Source: Ascidia mentula (taxonomy: Eukaryota; Chordata; Ascidiacea; Phlebobranchia; Ascidiidae). Taken from it: a DNA stretch of 64,000 nucleotides. The position numbers were made by a program, and so were the translations under genes. A model generated the notes under the pieces. That model was not told the DNA's origin, made no database searches, and saw nothing but the letters and a program-made list of their open reading frames with translations. Within the stretch, counting starts at the first letter, position 1. Every line of letters starts with the position of its first letter. Positions 51,650 through 63,042 of the stretch are shown here, in pieces. Location: positions 5,089,001 to 5,153,000 of the forward strand of contig OX387199.1 of the NCBI GenBank assembly GCA_947561715.1. The letters are read 5' to 3'.

Positions 51650-52630
51650 TACCAGACACACACACAACCCCCGTTTTTTCTTTTGTTCAATATAATATCG
51701 GATACCCCCCCCTCAAAATTTTGGAACCTAAGAATAAAAAATAATTTTGCCCCACGCATCTACACCTCTCCCCTTCTATCAACACCTTCTTTCGTTCGTT
51801 AAAAGTTTATCTCCCATGGAATCTCAATTACTTTCTCCTGAGTTGAAACCCTAATATGTACGTTTAACAAACTCCATACCTGAAACTCTTTATTTTACTG
51901 ACTGCCCTTAGTTCACTTTCGTTTTTTTACCCAATTGTTTAATAACCTTTCAATACCAGCTTACGTTTCAATTACCACCCCTTCATTTTGCACCCTTTCT
52001 TTTTGACAACAATTCGTGATGCACACTCTGTTCTTTAAGTTATGAAACATTCGAGCACTTATTTTTTGCCTTCCTCAAAATCCAAGCACTCCGCTCTTTA
52101 GTTATGTTTTAAAAGCACTCTCACCCAGCAACCAATATTATTTTGATCAACCCATCTATTTGGTTTTAGCCAAGCTTTCTTTTGACAATACCCCCAGAGA
52201 ACCAAGTCCTTGTTGTTATTTTAAACACCACCTTTACTCACACAATTTGGAAAATCCGCAATAAAATTAAGAAAAACCTCATCCCTTCAACAAACCTCCC
52301 AAGAATTGTTAAAACTTCGTTCATTACGGAAGAGACCAGTCTTGTCCACGACCGGAAATATTTATAAAAAGGAAGAATTACCGACCCCAACTAAGTTTTA
52401 TTCGTTATACTAATTTAATTCTTCTTCTCCCTTTTCAAATGTATTCTATATTGTATTGCAGTGTGTACCCTTATTGCGATTTATATACTTTGTATTTGTG
52501 TAGCGTTTTTTTGAATTTTTTTTTTTATTTTTTTTTTGAAAAAATGTCAACTATCCTTTATTTGCACTTGTGTTTCTTTGTTACTCTCGCCTGGCATCCC
52601 TCAAGTGCCCAAATAAAAAAAAAAAACATT
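51650..52630 (+). mobile_element. Decayed 3' part of a LINE with A-rich tail
   Basis: Around 52038-52080 one frame reads YETFEHLFFAFLKIQAL, like the zf-RVT segment (ETxEHLFFxC) near the C-terminus of many LINE ORF2 proteins. About 60 residues later TIWKIRNKIKKN matches the common terminal segment. The element ends with CCCAAATAAAAAAAAAAAAC near 52610-52627, a typical LINE tail. Stops and frame changes are numerous. It may be the 3' end of the same copy as the RT fragment at 49.6-50.7 kb. Confidence 0.55.
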
Positions 52631-53069
52631 TCATCCCCCTCCTTGGTAATACTGTTGTAATAAATAACCTTAGGAAGTGGTAATGTTTCATGCAAAGGCA
52701 CGACTAGGAGGATCGCCCCACTGCGCAGGTCCTTAGAAACTGTAAAGTTTTTATGTTAAACCAAAACCATTGAAACTTCAACACTTTCCGTTGGAGGTTA
52801 CTCGAAAAATATTTCACGGCTTGTGGTAACGTTTATTACACCTATATTATGTATTAGAGCTCTACACGCCTTGACGCTTCAAGCAAACCCAACACTCCTA
52901 CTGTAGAGTTGATTTTGCAACGAATTTATCACCTATACTAATTAGTGCAAAAATGTCATATTGTTATGTTCCTGGAGCCGATCTGAACCCAACCGAGTGT
53001 GATCAGTAAGCTATATCGTTGCTATTGACGTTGACAAAATTATGATCACGAAGACACAAGCTTGTTTTT
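52631..53069. other. No supported gene
   Basis: No gene is seen. It contains GGATCGCCCCACTGCGCAGG at about 52711, a 20-base motif that recurs inside both copies of the segmental duplication (near 55105 and 61105). Confidence 0.35.
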
Positions 53070-53458
53070 GCCTTCAAACAGAGGAACATTATGTCAAAAT
53101 AATGTGGACCCATAATCTGCTGCACCACCTTGTGGCTGAATATTTTTTGACACCATGTCCACTAGTGAGATTTGTATATTGAACTTCAGCTCACAAATTA
53201 GTTTTTCATAAATTTTGTGTGTTGTCATTTTTCTGAGGAAAACCTCTTGTCAGTTTAGGAGGGAGTTGATCTTCACAAAATAATTCCAATCGATCCATCG
53301 TATTTACTTGAATTAGGTAAAAGGGCTGGATAGGAAGGAGTAGGCGGGTTATCTCTTACACAACGTCAACTTCCATTTCCACAATGCAAAGCATCTTGTA
53401 AAACGTAATAACTAAATTTGGCGCTACTTCCAACATACGTGAAAGAATTCTCAAGCCG

Positions 53459-54715
53459 AAACACTATGGCGAGCGTTCATATCTCACGCCAATGGGCGTT
53501 CGACAGCGAAACAGTTATGGAGCGAAATGATGAGATACCGCTAACAACAAACTATGCAGTATTTTGTGATGTCATCAAACAAATCAATTACTAAACAATG
53601 TTTTTGTGCACAACTTTTCTCCAAGCTAATTTTCCTAAAACCCGTTCCAATCAAAGCACGTAACTGTCAAACATTCTTCACTTAACCTTCACAAACAACC
53701 CGAACTTCTCAACAAAACGCACAAAACATCAACCAAACATTTATACAAAGCAACTGCAAAACTACAATCAGTCCTAGAGTGGAAAACAACGCACACAAAG
53801 TTGCCTCTCCACGCTGGAAGCGGGAACCTTGATTGATGCTGGAAACACTAGACACTGACGTCATCAAAGTTACCTATTCTCTCACACGGCGTAACAAAAT
53901 TGAATGTGGATCACATGGCGTAACAAAAGTTTAAAGTGGATGACTTCACGCGACAATGGGTGGAGCGATGTGAAGTTGTCCGCATCTGGACGAGTTGCTT
54001 CATGTCACAGATTTTTATACTTGGAGCAATAAGAAACATGTGTTTACATGGAATTGGAATTGGTCACAGATAATGCATTTTCTATCATGTGCAAGCAAAC
54101 ATTATTCCTCAACAAAACGCATTAAACCAGCATAGCAAGGAATTATTGAAGATTTAATTACTAAGAAAACTCGAATTGGTGACGAAATTTAAACAGAAAC
54201 ATTCAGCATTGAAACTATTTGAAACAAAGGCTAAGCTAAGCAAGAATACAAATAAAGACAAAAAGGGTAAAATATAATGGCGAGAAATCAGTACAAGAAG
54301 TCAAGTTACACGGGTATGCTACACGTCAAGCAGTGTACAACCACTTTCTTTTGTAATAATTCGGTTCGGTATTTCTCACTGGCGATGTTTAATTCAATGG
54401 ATCTTGTTGTTTGCAACATATTTACGAATTCTGTCGTTGTTAGTTGCCTCTTAGCGTATTTGCATCTATAAATTGCAAATCGTGTACAAAGAAGAGCGCA
54501 GTTTAAAAAGCATTTAAAAATGGTGTTATTTTGGTGTATGCCGAACAGTACATGCGAAGGAGGACATAAACGTACATAATACATCTATTTAGTATTGATT
54601 GATATTGTGACATGTAGTGGTGGAAAAATTAACCGCTAAAACACACAAGATGTCGTCGTAAACATGTTCAACAGGTCATGGGTTCGATTCCCGGTGTAAG
54701 CTGGGGGCATTTTAA
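53459..54715. mobile_element. Dispersed repeat carrying one satellite-B-like monomer
   Basis: It starts CCGAAACACTATGGCGAGCG then TTCATATCTCACG, matching the head of the array-B unit once. It continues with GCCTCTCCACGCTGGAAGCG, an ACTGACGTCA segment and a region with a 64-codon open frame (54277-54471). It ends near GGGTTCGATTCCCGGTG, a B-box/T-loop-like motif preceded by tRNA-like sequence. The related copy is at 59440-60710. Terminal repeats and class are undetermined. The small open frame is partly conserved between copies, but I do not call it a gene. Confidence 0.55.
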
Positions 54716-57185
54716 TAAAACTTTACCGATGTCTTTATGATTTAATGTTTGCATCAAAACGTAATTTAAATCAGCAAAATATGTAATATCATAATACTAG
54801 TTTGGATCCACATGAAACAATTTAAAAATTAATACAGGTCGCCTTTAAAGGTAAACTGCACATAAATGTTAAAACCAATGTTTGGTTCGCAATTACAAGT
54901 ATAAGAAAATCTATCGTTCAATTGTTGGGAAAATGGATAAACTTGTACAATTAACCTTCACGTAAGAGAGAATTAAAGACGAAACTCAATGAACCAAGGA
55001 GCAGAAAACAAAAATATTCAAGATTCATTAAAAAAACGCCCTTGATTGTATGCCACACAAAAACGTACAATGCAAATGCAACAATGTTTCATACAAATTT
55101 GGCAGGATCGCCCCACTGCGCAAATGACGATCACAGCTATCGTATCGAGATCATGGGGTTTACAGGCTTCACAGCCCGGGCATTGTAGCCAAGCTGGATC
55201 AGCCACATTTCCCGACAAGTCGGAGCGAGATCTGAAAAATCAAGTTCACGGTGAGGTTTGAATCCAAAATGGCAAATAACACACAGAAGTTGGATAAAAA
55301 GCACAGAATAAAATATGAAGAATATTTACAGAGCATTCGGTACTGTTATGTGTTCATGACATGGAGTAGAAATGAAGTTTGGCGAATCTTATCGTGGATT
55401 CGGTTCCAATGCCTAGTCCTCATGTTCAGCACAGAAGCGAGATCGTAAGGAGGGGGAAGATTTACAACCTGACGACAAAAAGTTTAGGATTAAAAGTTAA
55501 AGTAGGTCAAAGGTTGAATTGTGGTCTCGCGTCTACCCTGACGAGGAAACGATACGTTGGAAAGTAATCGTGACGTGACGATATATCGCCATGCCACGAT
55601 ACAGGACGTGGGTAATCACGTGACTTAAGGATGAAACAAGTAATATTCTGCATCTCCTGCATTTGCAAACAAACGAGTTCTCGAATTAATAACCGACTGT
55701 TTAAGATTTCATCATATTTCTACTTGGTGAGAAATACAACTTGAGTCTGAATGTAAAGTCACTAAAGAAGTTAACATCGTTGACAATATTAAAACTTATC
55801 GATTCGGTTATAATGGAAAGTTGGGAATCTATATTGCAGGATTATTGGTGAGAAGTGACGGAAATCCCTGTTGATTCTGGCAGCAAACAGCCTGCAGTAA
55901 TATATTGTTACTTGTCGTTTAACAGAGCTCAGCGCATTTCTATCATAGCAAAGTATCGAAGAGAAACACTGAACTTTAGTGTGGAATGGCCAGAATATTA
56001 CGATACAGATGATACAAGTTAATTAAATTTTAAATGAGTTTTGTCGCTTGGTCGTAAGTCTCTGGCATTCTTTCCAGGATTAAAAGTCGCCCGATAACAG
56101 CAAGGTTTCATAATATTTATTTTGTTACAGTTGAAGTTACGGCGTTGGAAAGTTTTATTTATACTCGAGGTCAAAATAAATGCTGTTACTGAGATTTCTA
56201 GATTTTTGTGAACGTCAAATACCGTACATGAATTTAGATAAGTGTAAATTTGCAAGCACCAATATTTAACGTTCGTATATTGTTTGTGATGTACGGAAGG
56301 CACAACCGCCTATAATAAATATCGCAAATGCATAAACCTTCGGTAAAACTAAAGTAAAAATGTTAAAACGCTTCTGGTACTTTAGTCAGTAGAGATTGTT
56401 GAAATAAATCGTCGGACGTGGCCCTTAACCAAACAATGGTTTCCTAAACATACAAACGAGACTGACTCTGACACACCACCTTGTGGTTAGACAGTTGCGG
56501 GAAACACGTCAGTAGGTGGGGCAAGAGCTTTCAAGAGGTTTTAAATCCGTTGGTTATATTTAAATTTCACGTTTTATCGATGAAACGTCATTAAAAAAAC
56601 TTCTTACCGGTTTAGGAGGGAGTTGATCTCCATAAAATAATTTCAATCGATCAATCATATTTACTTTTGTTAAACCCAAATACATAAGGGATGGATTGAA
56701 GTGGAGAGGAGGAGTTAGAGATGCATCTTTTATTGAATAACTCCCAACTTTGGCTTCTACAATACAACAAATTTGCTATGTCATACATCGTTTAACTATA
56801 ATAACAGTAGTGTTGACAAAAGTTTTCATCAAGCAAATATTTTGTGACTTGTACTTATTTCCATACACACAACATCCACTCACACAAAACAAAATACTTC
56901 TATTCAGTAGGCTGCGATGCCTTGGCTGCGAAGCCTGTGAACCTAAATTCAGTCGAGTTTGTTTGTGTGATTTTCTTTTAAATTTTAAGCCACATGAACT
57001 GAAAATACATGGTAGGTATTGGGTGATGCGGACTTTCTTTATATTAACCCAGTGGTGGCAACCTGAGGCTTGCACATGACACAAGCCTTAATACAAGACA
57101 ACCTATGAGGTAAACATACTATTATCGTGTTAGTATCAAAGAGCAATGACAGTTTTTAAATGGAACAAATAGTTTTTATACTTAC

Positions 57186-57341
57186 TGGGTCAGGAAGGTT
57201 GCAGAATTTCGCTTCAAAGTCGTCATCTATGAAGAACTCACTACCGGCTATAAATTCATCTTGTATATTGTGAACACACTTGAGTAAGGTTTCTGTCGCA
57301 TCACCATGTATGTCATTAAAAGCAAGATCCAACTTTCTTAT
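57186..57341 (-). CDS. LRR exon of the IRKL type, copy in duplication 1
   Basis: This phase-0 exon of 156 bases (52 codons) starts IRKLDLAFNDIHGDATETLL and ends NLPDP before GTAAGT. It has one LRR followed by an acidic stretch (FFIDDDFEAKF). It is the counterpart of 63042-62890 with one extra codon. No ZU5 or other C-terminal exon follows on this strand in 53-57 kb. It is therefore either joined across about 10 kb to the 47.7 kb exons or is an orphan left by the segmental duplication. Confidence 0.6.
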
Positions 57342-57868
57342 CTGGTAATAAAATGTGGAATTAGGAAATAGGCATTTGTGCAGTAAAAAGAATGCAAAGT
57401 TTTTCATATGAGGTTGGCAGATAATGGATATTGCTTGGGAGCCTGGGCCTCTTCTACCCCCTCCCTATGGATACGACTATGCATGTTGGTATCATGAGAT
57501 ACAATATGGAAGGTGTCATTTAATGGAAAATGCATTGTTTGAAGTTTCGGTAAAAGTAAAACATTCACCTAAACTAGGGTTGTGCAACCTGTGGCGCGCG
57601 GATTGAAATTCTGCTGCCCGCCATACTTCCGGTCCTACTATGTAGAAATGTTCCAGGACATGTCACCAAGTATTCAGTCATGCATGAAGATTAATATTAG
57701 GGGCAAGATGCGTGTGCTGTTTGCTTGTGCGAATTTAAGCAAGTTTTGACAGTTTAGTTTGGTCTTTCAATTTAAACATCAGATACTGTAACTTGTCTGT
57801 ATTGAATATCCCTAAAGATTTTGCTTTGACAATTTTTTTGGAAAATACTGGTCTAACATACAACTTAC

Positions 57869-58030
57869 TGGTTTCTGAAGTTGTGAAATGGAATTTGCAA
57901 TCTTACAGATTCCACCACTTGTCATCTTACAACCATCCAAAGACAGAACCTCAATCCACTGAATACATGAAGCAATAGCAGATGCACTTTCATCATCAAC
58001 TGTGTTCCCATGAAAATTCAAAGACCTCAT
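57869..58030 (-). CDS. LRR exon, A1 type
   Basis: The exon has 162 bases in phase 0, with acceptor TTGTTTCAG and donor CCA/GTAAGT. It starts MRSLNFHGNTVDDESASAIA and contains CKMTSGGICKIANSISQLQK, closely matching the exon at 38675-38514. Two LRRs. It belongs to a set of three tandem copies (with 58848-58687 and 59321-59159) that are paralogous to the terminal LRR exon of the ZU5 gene. Confidence 0.75.
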
Positions 58031-58134
58031 CTGAAACAAATGAAACTTGCTGGAATCAGTTTTTACGTCACAATATAATTGTATTAATTATGATGTCAAA
58101 GAGCAGAAAATTATTCAAATTCAATCGCTGTGTT

Positions 58135-58350
58135 CCGGTAGCTCAGTCAATTAGGAAAAGAACCCAAATTACACATGGCTCCAACTTAGTAACATGTTCG
58201 TAACTTTGGTCGCAGTTATATGCGTGTAATGACACAAGACGCAATAAAATCAAACTACAAAAAATAAAAAAACTTGTTGGAGATTTTGGAATAGCCTTTG
58301 TAGGTTTTATTTAAGGGGAATGTACAAATATTTTCAAGGAATTTTCCTAT
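58135..58350 (+). mobile_element. tRNA-derived SINE-like repeat, copy 2
   Basis: It starts CGGTAGCTCAGTCAATTAGG, then ACACATGGCTCCAACTTAGT as in copy 1 at 47732, and ends near AAGGAATTTTCCTAT. It lies in an intron-like gap between two LRR exons. The flanks of the two copies differ, so this is dispersal rather than segmental duplication. Confidence 0.6.
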
Positions 58351-58686
58351 TGTTAATACACTGTGCCTGTTGAACAGTCTTTAGCCCTTGCGAGTCTTTG
58401 CCCAATTAATCCAGGAAATTATTAATATCAATATGTCTTATTCAAAAACAACACAAAACAAGTAAATTAATAATAACAATAAAGCAAAACAAAGCGACTG
58501 ACATGCACCTGACACAAAGCACACTTCACAATAAATAGCACCAACCAATCCCCTCTAACAGCAACAACAAACCACAAAAAAATCTTGACCTACTGCATTA
58601 GGAGTCTGAACCTAATGAATTCAGAATATGCAAGCGTTTTGTGACCTTAAAAAGTTTGGAAACCACTGGCCTAACATACAACTTAC

Positions 58687-58848
58687 TTGTTTCTGAAGTT
58701 GTGATATGGAGTTTGCAATCTTACAAATTCCATCACTTGTCATCTTACATTGTCGCAGGGACAGATTCTCAATTAACTGAATACATAAAGCAATAGCAGA
58801 TGCACTTTCATCATCAACTGTGTTTTCATCAAGTTCCAATGACGCCAT
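58687..58848 (-). CDS. LRR exon, A1 type
   Basis: The exon has 162 bases in phase 0. It starts MASLELDENTVDDESASAIA and continues QLIENLSLRQCKMTSDGICK, ending LQKQ before GTAAGT. It is intact, encodes two LRRs and is the middle copy of three. The downstream intron flank (ACTGGCCTAACATACAACTT on the plus strand) is shared with the copy at 57.87 kb, so exon and flank were duplicated together. Confidence 0.75.
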
Positions 58849-59158
58849 CTGAAATAAAACAGGAATTAACAATATTGATTGTTGCTCTGCAAGGTTTCGC
58901 CACAAAGCTTCACAAATATTCAGATTTTAAACATGTTCCTTGCAAACATGGGAGTGTATCATGGCCAAAATTGGATGATTATTCCTGTTTATCTTTCAGT
59001 TACACTTTTTAAATTTACTAAAAAATATTTGGAATAAATTATTTGTGTGCAGAAATAAATTTTCATTCAGAATAATTTTGTTGTTCCTTTTGTATGGCCA
59101 TATTAATTGGTTGCCAGTAGATTTGGCTCCTTTTGGCAAAAAAACAAAAACAACTTAC

Positions 59159-59321
59159 TGGTTTCTGAAGTTGTGATATAGAATTTGTAATCTTACAGAT
59201 TCCACCACTTGTCATCTCACAACCCCACAGAGACAGATTCTCAATCCACTGAATACATGAAGCAATAGCAGATGCACTTTCATCATCAACTGTGTCTCCT
59301 ATCAAGATTTAACGACGTCAT
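59159..59321 (-). pseudogene. LRR exon, A1 type, with a one-base insertion
   Basis: The boundaries match the intact copies (TTGTTTCAG acceptor, CCA/GTAAGT donor), but the exon is 163 bases instead of 162. It starts ATG ACG TCG TTA AAT CTT GAT and then shifts by one base before the VDDESASAIA segment (extra base within about 59297-59303). The shifted frame stops at once. The rest (SCIQWIENLSL, then CEMTSGGICKITNSISQLQK) is intact. It is either a dead exon or an assembly error at that spot. Confidence 0.7.
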
Positions 59322-59439
59322 CTGAAACAAATAAACAAATAAAAAAAAAAAATTGTTTCTGCCTTCAAACAGAGGAACATCATGTCAAAATATTGTAGAC
59401 TCGGACTCTGCTGCACCAACGTGTGGCTGAATATTTTTT

Positions 59440-60710
59440 GGCAACGAGTCCAGCGAAACAGTCATGGAGCGAAAAGATAAGATACCGCTAACAACAAACT
59501 ATGCAGTATTTTGTGATGTTATCAACCAAATTGATAACTAAACAAAGCTTTCGCGCACAACTTTTCTCCAAACCAAATTTCCTAAAACTCGTTTCAATCA
59601 AAGCACTTATCCTTCACAAACAAGCAGAAAATCTCAACCAAACTCAAAACATCAACCAAATATTTATAAAGCAACTCCAAAACTACAATCTTTCCTAGAG
59701 TGAAAAAAGAACGCACACAAAGTTGCCTCTCCACGTTGGGAACGGGAACCTTGATTGGTGCTGGAAACACTAGACACTGACGTCATCAAAGTTACCTGTT
59801 CTCTCACACGACGTAACAAAAGTGAATGTGGAACACATGGCGAAACAAAAGTGAAGTGCATGGATGACTTCAAGTGACAATGGGTGCAGCGACGTGAATT
59901 GTCCAAGTTGTCCGCATCTGGACGAGTTGCTTTATGTCACAGATTTTGATACTTGGAGTAATAAGAAACATGTGCAAGAAACAACTAATACGTACTACGT
60001 GGTCAGCTTACATGAATTATCCCCAGATAATGCATTTTCTACCTTGTGCAACCAAACATTATTTCTTAACAAAACGTATTTAATCGCATTCAATTCTTGA
60101 AGCCTAATTGCAACGAAAACTCAAATTGGTGACGAAATTTAAACAGAAATATTCAGCATTGAAACTATTTGAAACTTACATTTTTTATTATTAAGATTAT
60201 TGAAAAAAGGACGCTAAAGGCGTACAATTGAAGAAAAGGGTAAGCAAGAATACAAAAAAAGACAGTAAGGGTTAAACATAATGACGAGAAATCAGTACAA
60301 GAAGTCAAGTTACATAGGTAGGCTACACGTCAAGCAGCGTACGACCACTTTCTTTTGTACTATTTCGGATCGGTTCGTTTTTTTCTTACTGGCGATGTTT
60401 AATTCTATGGATCTTATTGATTGCAACATATTTACAAATTCTGTCGTTGTTGGTTGGCTCATAGTGTATTTGCATCTATAAATTACAAATCGGGCACAAA
60501 GAAGAGCGCAGTTTAAAAAGCATTCAAAAATGGAGTTATTTTGGTGTATGCCGAACAGTACATGCGAAGGAGTACATAATACATCTATTTAGTATTGATT
60601 GATATTGTGACATGTAGTGGTAGAAAAATTAACCGCTAAAACACACAAGATGTTGTCCTAAACATGGTCAACAGGCGAGGGTTCGGATCCCAGTGTGAGC
60701 TGGAAACGTT
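59440..60710. mobile_element. Dispersed repeat, second copy
   Basis: It matches 53459-54715 from the GCGAAACAGT(C/T)ATGGAGCG segment to the tRNA-like end GGGTTCGGATCCCAGTG. The left part of the satellite-like monomer is lost here. It includes GCCTCTCCACGTTGGGAACG and a plus-strand open frame at 60281-60481 related to 54277-54471. It is present because of the segmental duplication, not an independent insertion. Confidence 0.5.
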
Positions 60711-62889
60711 TTAACAAAACTTTACCGATGCCTTTATGATTTAATGTTGGCATTAAAACGCAATTTACATCAGCAAAATATGTAACATCATAATACTCGT
60801 TTGGATCCACATGTAACATTGCAAAAGTTAATACAGGTTGCCTTTAAATGTAAACTACACACAAATGTGAAATCCAATGCTTGGTTCGCAATTACAAGTA
60901 CAGGAAAATCTATCGTTCAATTGTTGGGAAAACCGATAAACTTGTACAATTAACCTTAACGTAAGAGAGAATTAAAGACGAAACTCAATGAACCACAGAG
61001 CAGAAAACAAAAATATTCAAGATTCATTAAAAAAACGCCCTTGATTGTATGCCACATAAAAACGTATAATGCAAATGCAACGATGTTTCATTCAAATTTG
61101 GCAGGATCGCCCCACTGCGCAGGTGACGATCACAGCTATCGTATCGAGATCATGGGGTTTACAGGCTTCACAGCCCAGGCATTGAAGCCTAGCTGGATCA
61201 GCCACATTTCCCGACAAGTCGGAGCGAGATCTGAAAAATCAAGCTCACGGTGAGGTTTAAATCCAAAATGGCAAATAACACACAGAAGTTGGATAAAGCA
61301 CAGAAAAAAATATGAAGAATATTTACGGAGCATTTGGGAATGTTATGTGTTCATGACATGGAGTAGAAATGAAGTTTGACGAATCTTATCGTGGTTTCTG
61401 TTCCACTCCTTCGTCCTCATGTTCAGCATAGAAGCGAGATCGTAAGGAAGGGAAAGATTTAAAACCTGACGATGAAAAGTTAAGGATTAAAATATATTGT
61501 TACTTGTCGTTCAACAGAGCTCGGCGCATTTCTATCTTAGCAAGATATCGACGAGAAACACTGGACTCTAGTGTTGAATGGTCAGAATATTACGATACCA
61601 AAGATATAAGTTAATTGAATTATGAATGAGTTTTGTCGCCTGGTTGTACATCTCATGCCTTTTTTCCAGTATTTAAAAGTCACCCGATAACAGCAAGGTT
61701 CCATAATATTTATGTGGTATTTTGTAAAGTCATCAAAAGTTTCGCTACCAACTTTACTGACATGAAACGATAATCGTTACTTACGCACTAACCTTGATAC
61801 AGAGTTGCGGGAAATTATCAACGATTACAGTTGAAGTTACTGTGTTGGAAAGTTTAATTTGTACTCGAGGCCAATTTAACGCTGTTACTGAGATTACTAG
61901 ATTTTTGTGAACTCCAAATGCCGTACATGACTTTTGATAAATGTAAATTTGGAAGGACCCATATTTAACGTTCGTATTGTTTGTGACAAAAAAGTTGTAC
62001 TGTACTGCAGGAACAACCGAACCGAAAAAAAATGTCACAAGCGCATTAAACATTACGGAAGAAGTATGGCCAAATAAAAATGTTAAAATGCTTTTGGTAC
62101 AATAAGTCAGTTGACATTATTGAAATAAATCGTCGGACGTGGCCCGTAACCAAACAATGGTTTCCTAAACATACAAACGAGGCTAGCTCTGACGCACCAC
62201 CGTGTGGTTAGACAGTTGCGGGAGACGCGCCACAAGGTAGAGTAAGAGGTTTTACAAGTTTCAAATCCGTTGCTTCACAACTTGGAAATTTTCAATTTTT
62301 TGCGAAAAAACGTCATTAAGAAAACTTCTTTGAGGTTTAAGAGGGAGTTGATCTCCACAAAATAATTCCAATCGATCAATCATATTTACTTGAATTTGTT
62401 AAACCCAAATATACGGGATGGATTGAAGTGGAGAGTAGGAGTTAGAGATTCACTTCTTACCAAATTGTCAACTTTGGCTTCTACAATACAACGGAATGGT
62501 TATTTCATACATCGTTTAAATATAATAATAGTAGTGTTGATGAAAGTGTTGTTTTGATATAAAATTATTTCATGAAGCAAATATTTTGTGACGTGTACCT
62601 ATTAACGTAAACGCAACATCTACTCAAACATAATAAAATACTTCTAATTGGTCGAATTTGTTTGTATGACTTTGTTTTTTGAATTTTAAGTCACATAAAC
62701 TAAAAATACATGGTAAGTATCGGGTGATGTCGACTTTCTTTATATTAACCCAGTGGTGGCAACCTGAGGCTTGTACATGACACAAGCCTTATTAATACAA
62801 GACACCCCATGAGGTAAACATATTAATATCGTGTTAGTATTAAATAGCAATGAAAATTTGTACGTGGAATAAATAGTTTTCATACTTAC

Positions 62890-63042
62890 AGGGTCTGGCA
62901 GGTTGTGAAATTTCACTTCGAAGTCGTCATCTATCCATCGACGAGAGACTGCAAGTTCATCTTGTATATTGTGAACACACTTGAGTAAGGTTTCTGTCGC
63001 ATCACCACGTATGTCATTAGAAGCAAGATTCAACTTTCTTAT
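62890..63042 (-). CDS. LRR exon of the IRKL type, copy in duplication 2
   Basis: This phase-0 exon of 153 bases (51 codons) starts IRKLNLASNDIRGDATETLL, then KCVHNIQDELAV and WIDDDFEVKFHNLPDP before GTAAGT. It pairs with 57341-57186. It is the most upstream member of this minus-strand LRR family in the window. Further 5' exons, possibly with an effector domain, may lie beyond 64000 or may be absent. Confidence 0.6.

Larger units (their letters stand above)
53070..57360. repeat. Segmental duplication, copy 1 (partner 59356-63070)
   Basis: It aligns in the same orientation, and in order, with 59356-63070. Shared landmarks run from TTCAAACAGAGGAACAT at the left, through the dispersed element, the B-box-like GGGTTCGATTCC, the GATCGCCCCACTGCGCA motif and the TAGGAGGGAGTTGATCT-type motif, to an LRR exon at the right. 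The copies differ by many substitutions and indels; several hundred bases present here near 53220-53480 and 55450-55900 are missing from the partner. The divergence suggests an old duplication. Confidence 0.85.

Noticed and set aside
54680-54705. Functional tRNA gene from the T-loop-like GGGTTCGATTCCCGG
   Set aside because: No acceptor stem or proper D arm can be drawn around it, and it is at the end of a repeated element.
57576-57660. hAT-like start GGGTTGTGCAACCTGTGGC near an LRR intron
   Set aside because: It resembles hAT termini, but no partner end or target duplication could be located.
54277-60481. Paired small open frames at 54277-54471 and 60281-60481 as a conserved peptide gene
   Set aside because: Similarity is explained by the segmental duplication. 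The two differ by indels, and neither strand gives a recognisable protein.
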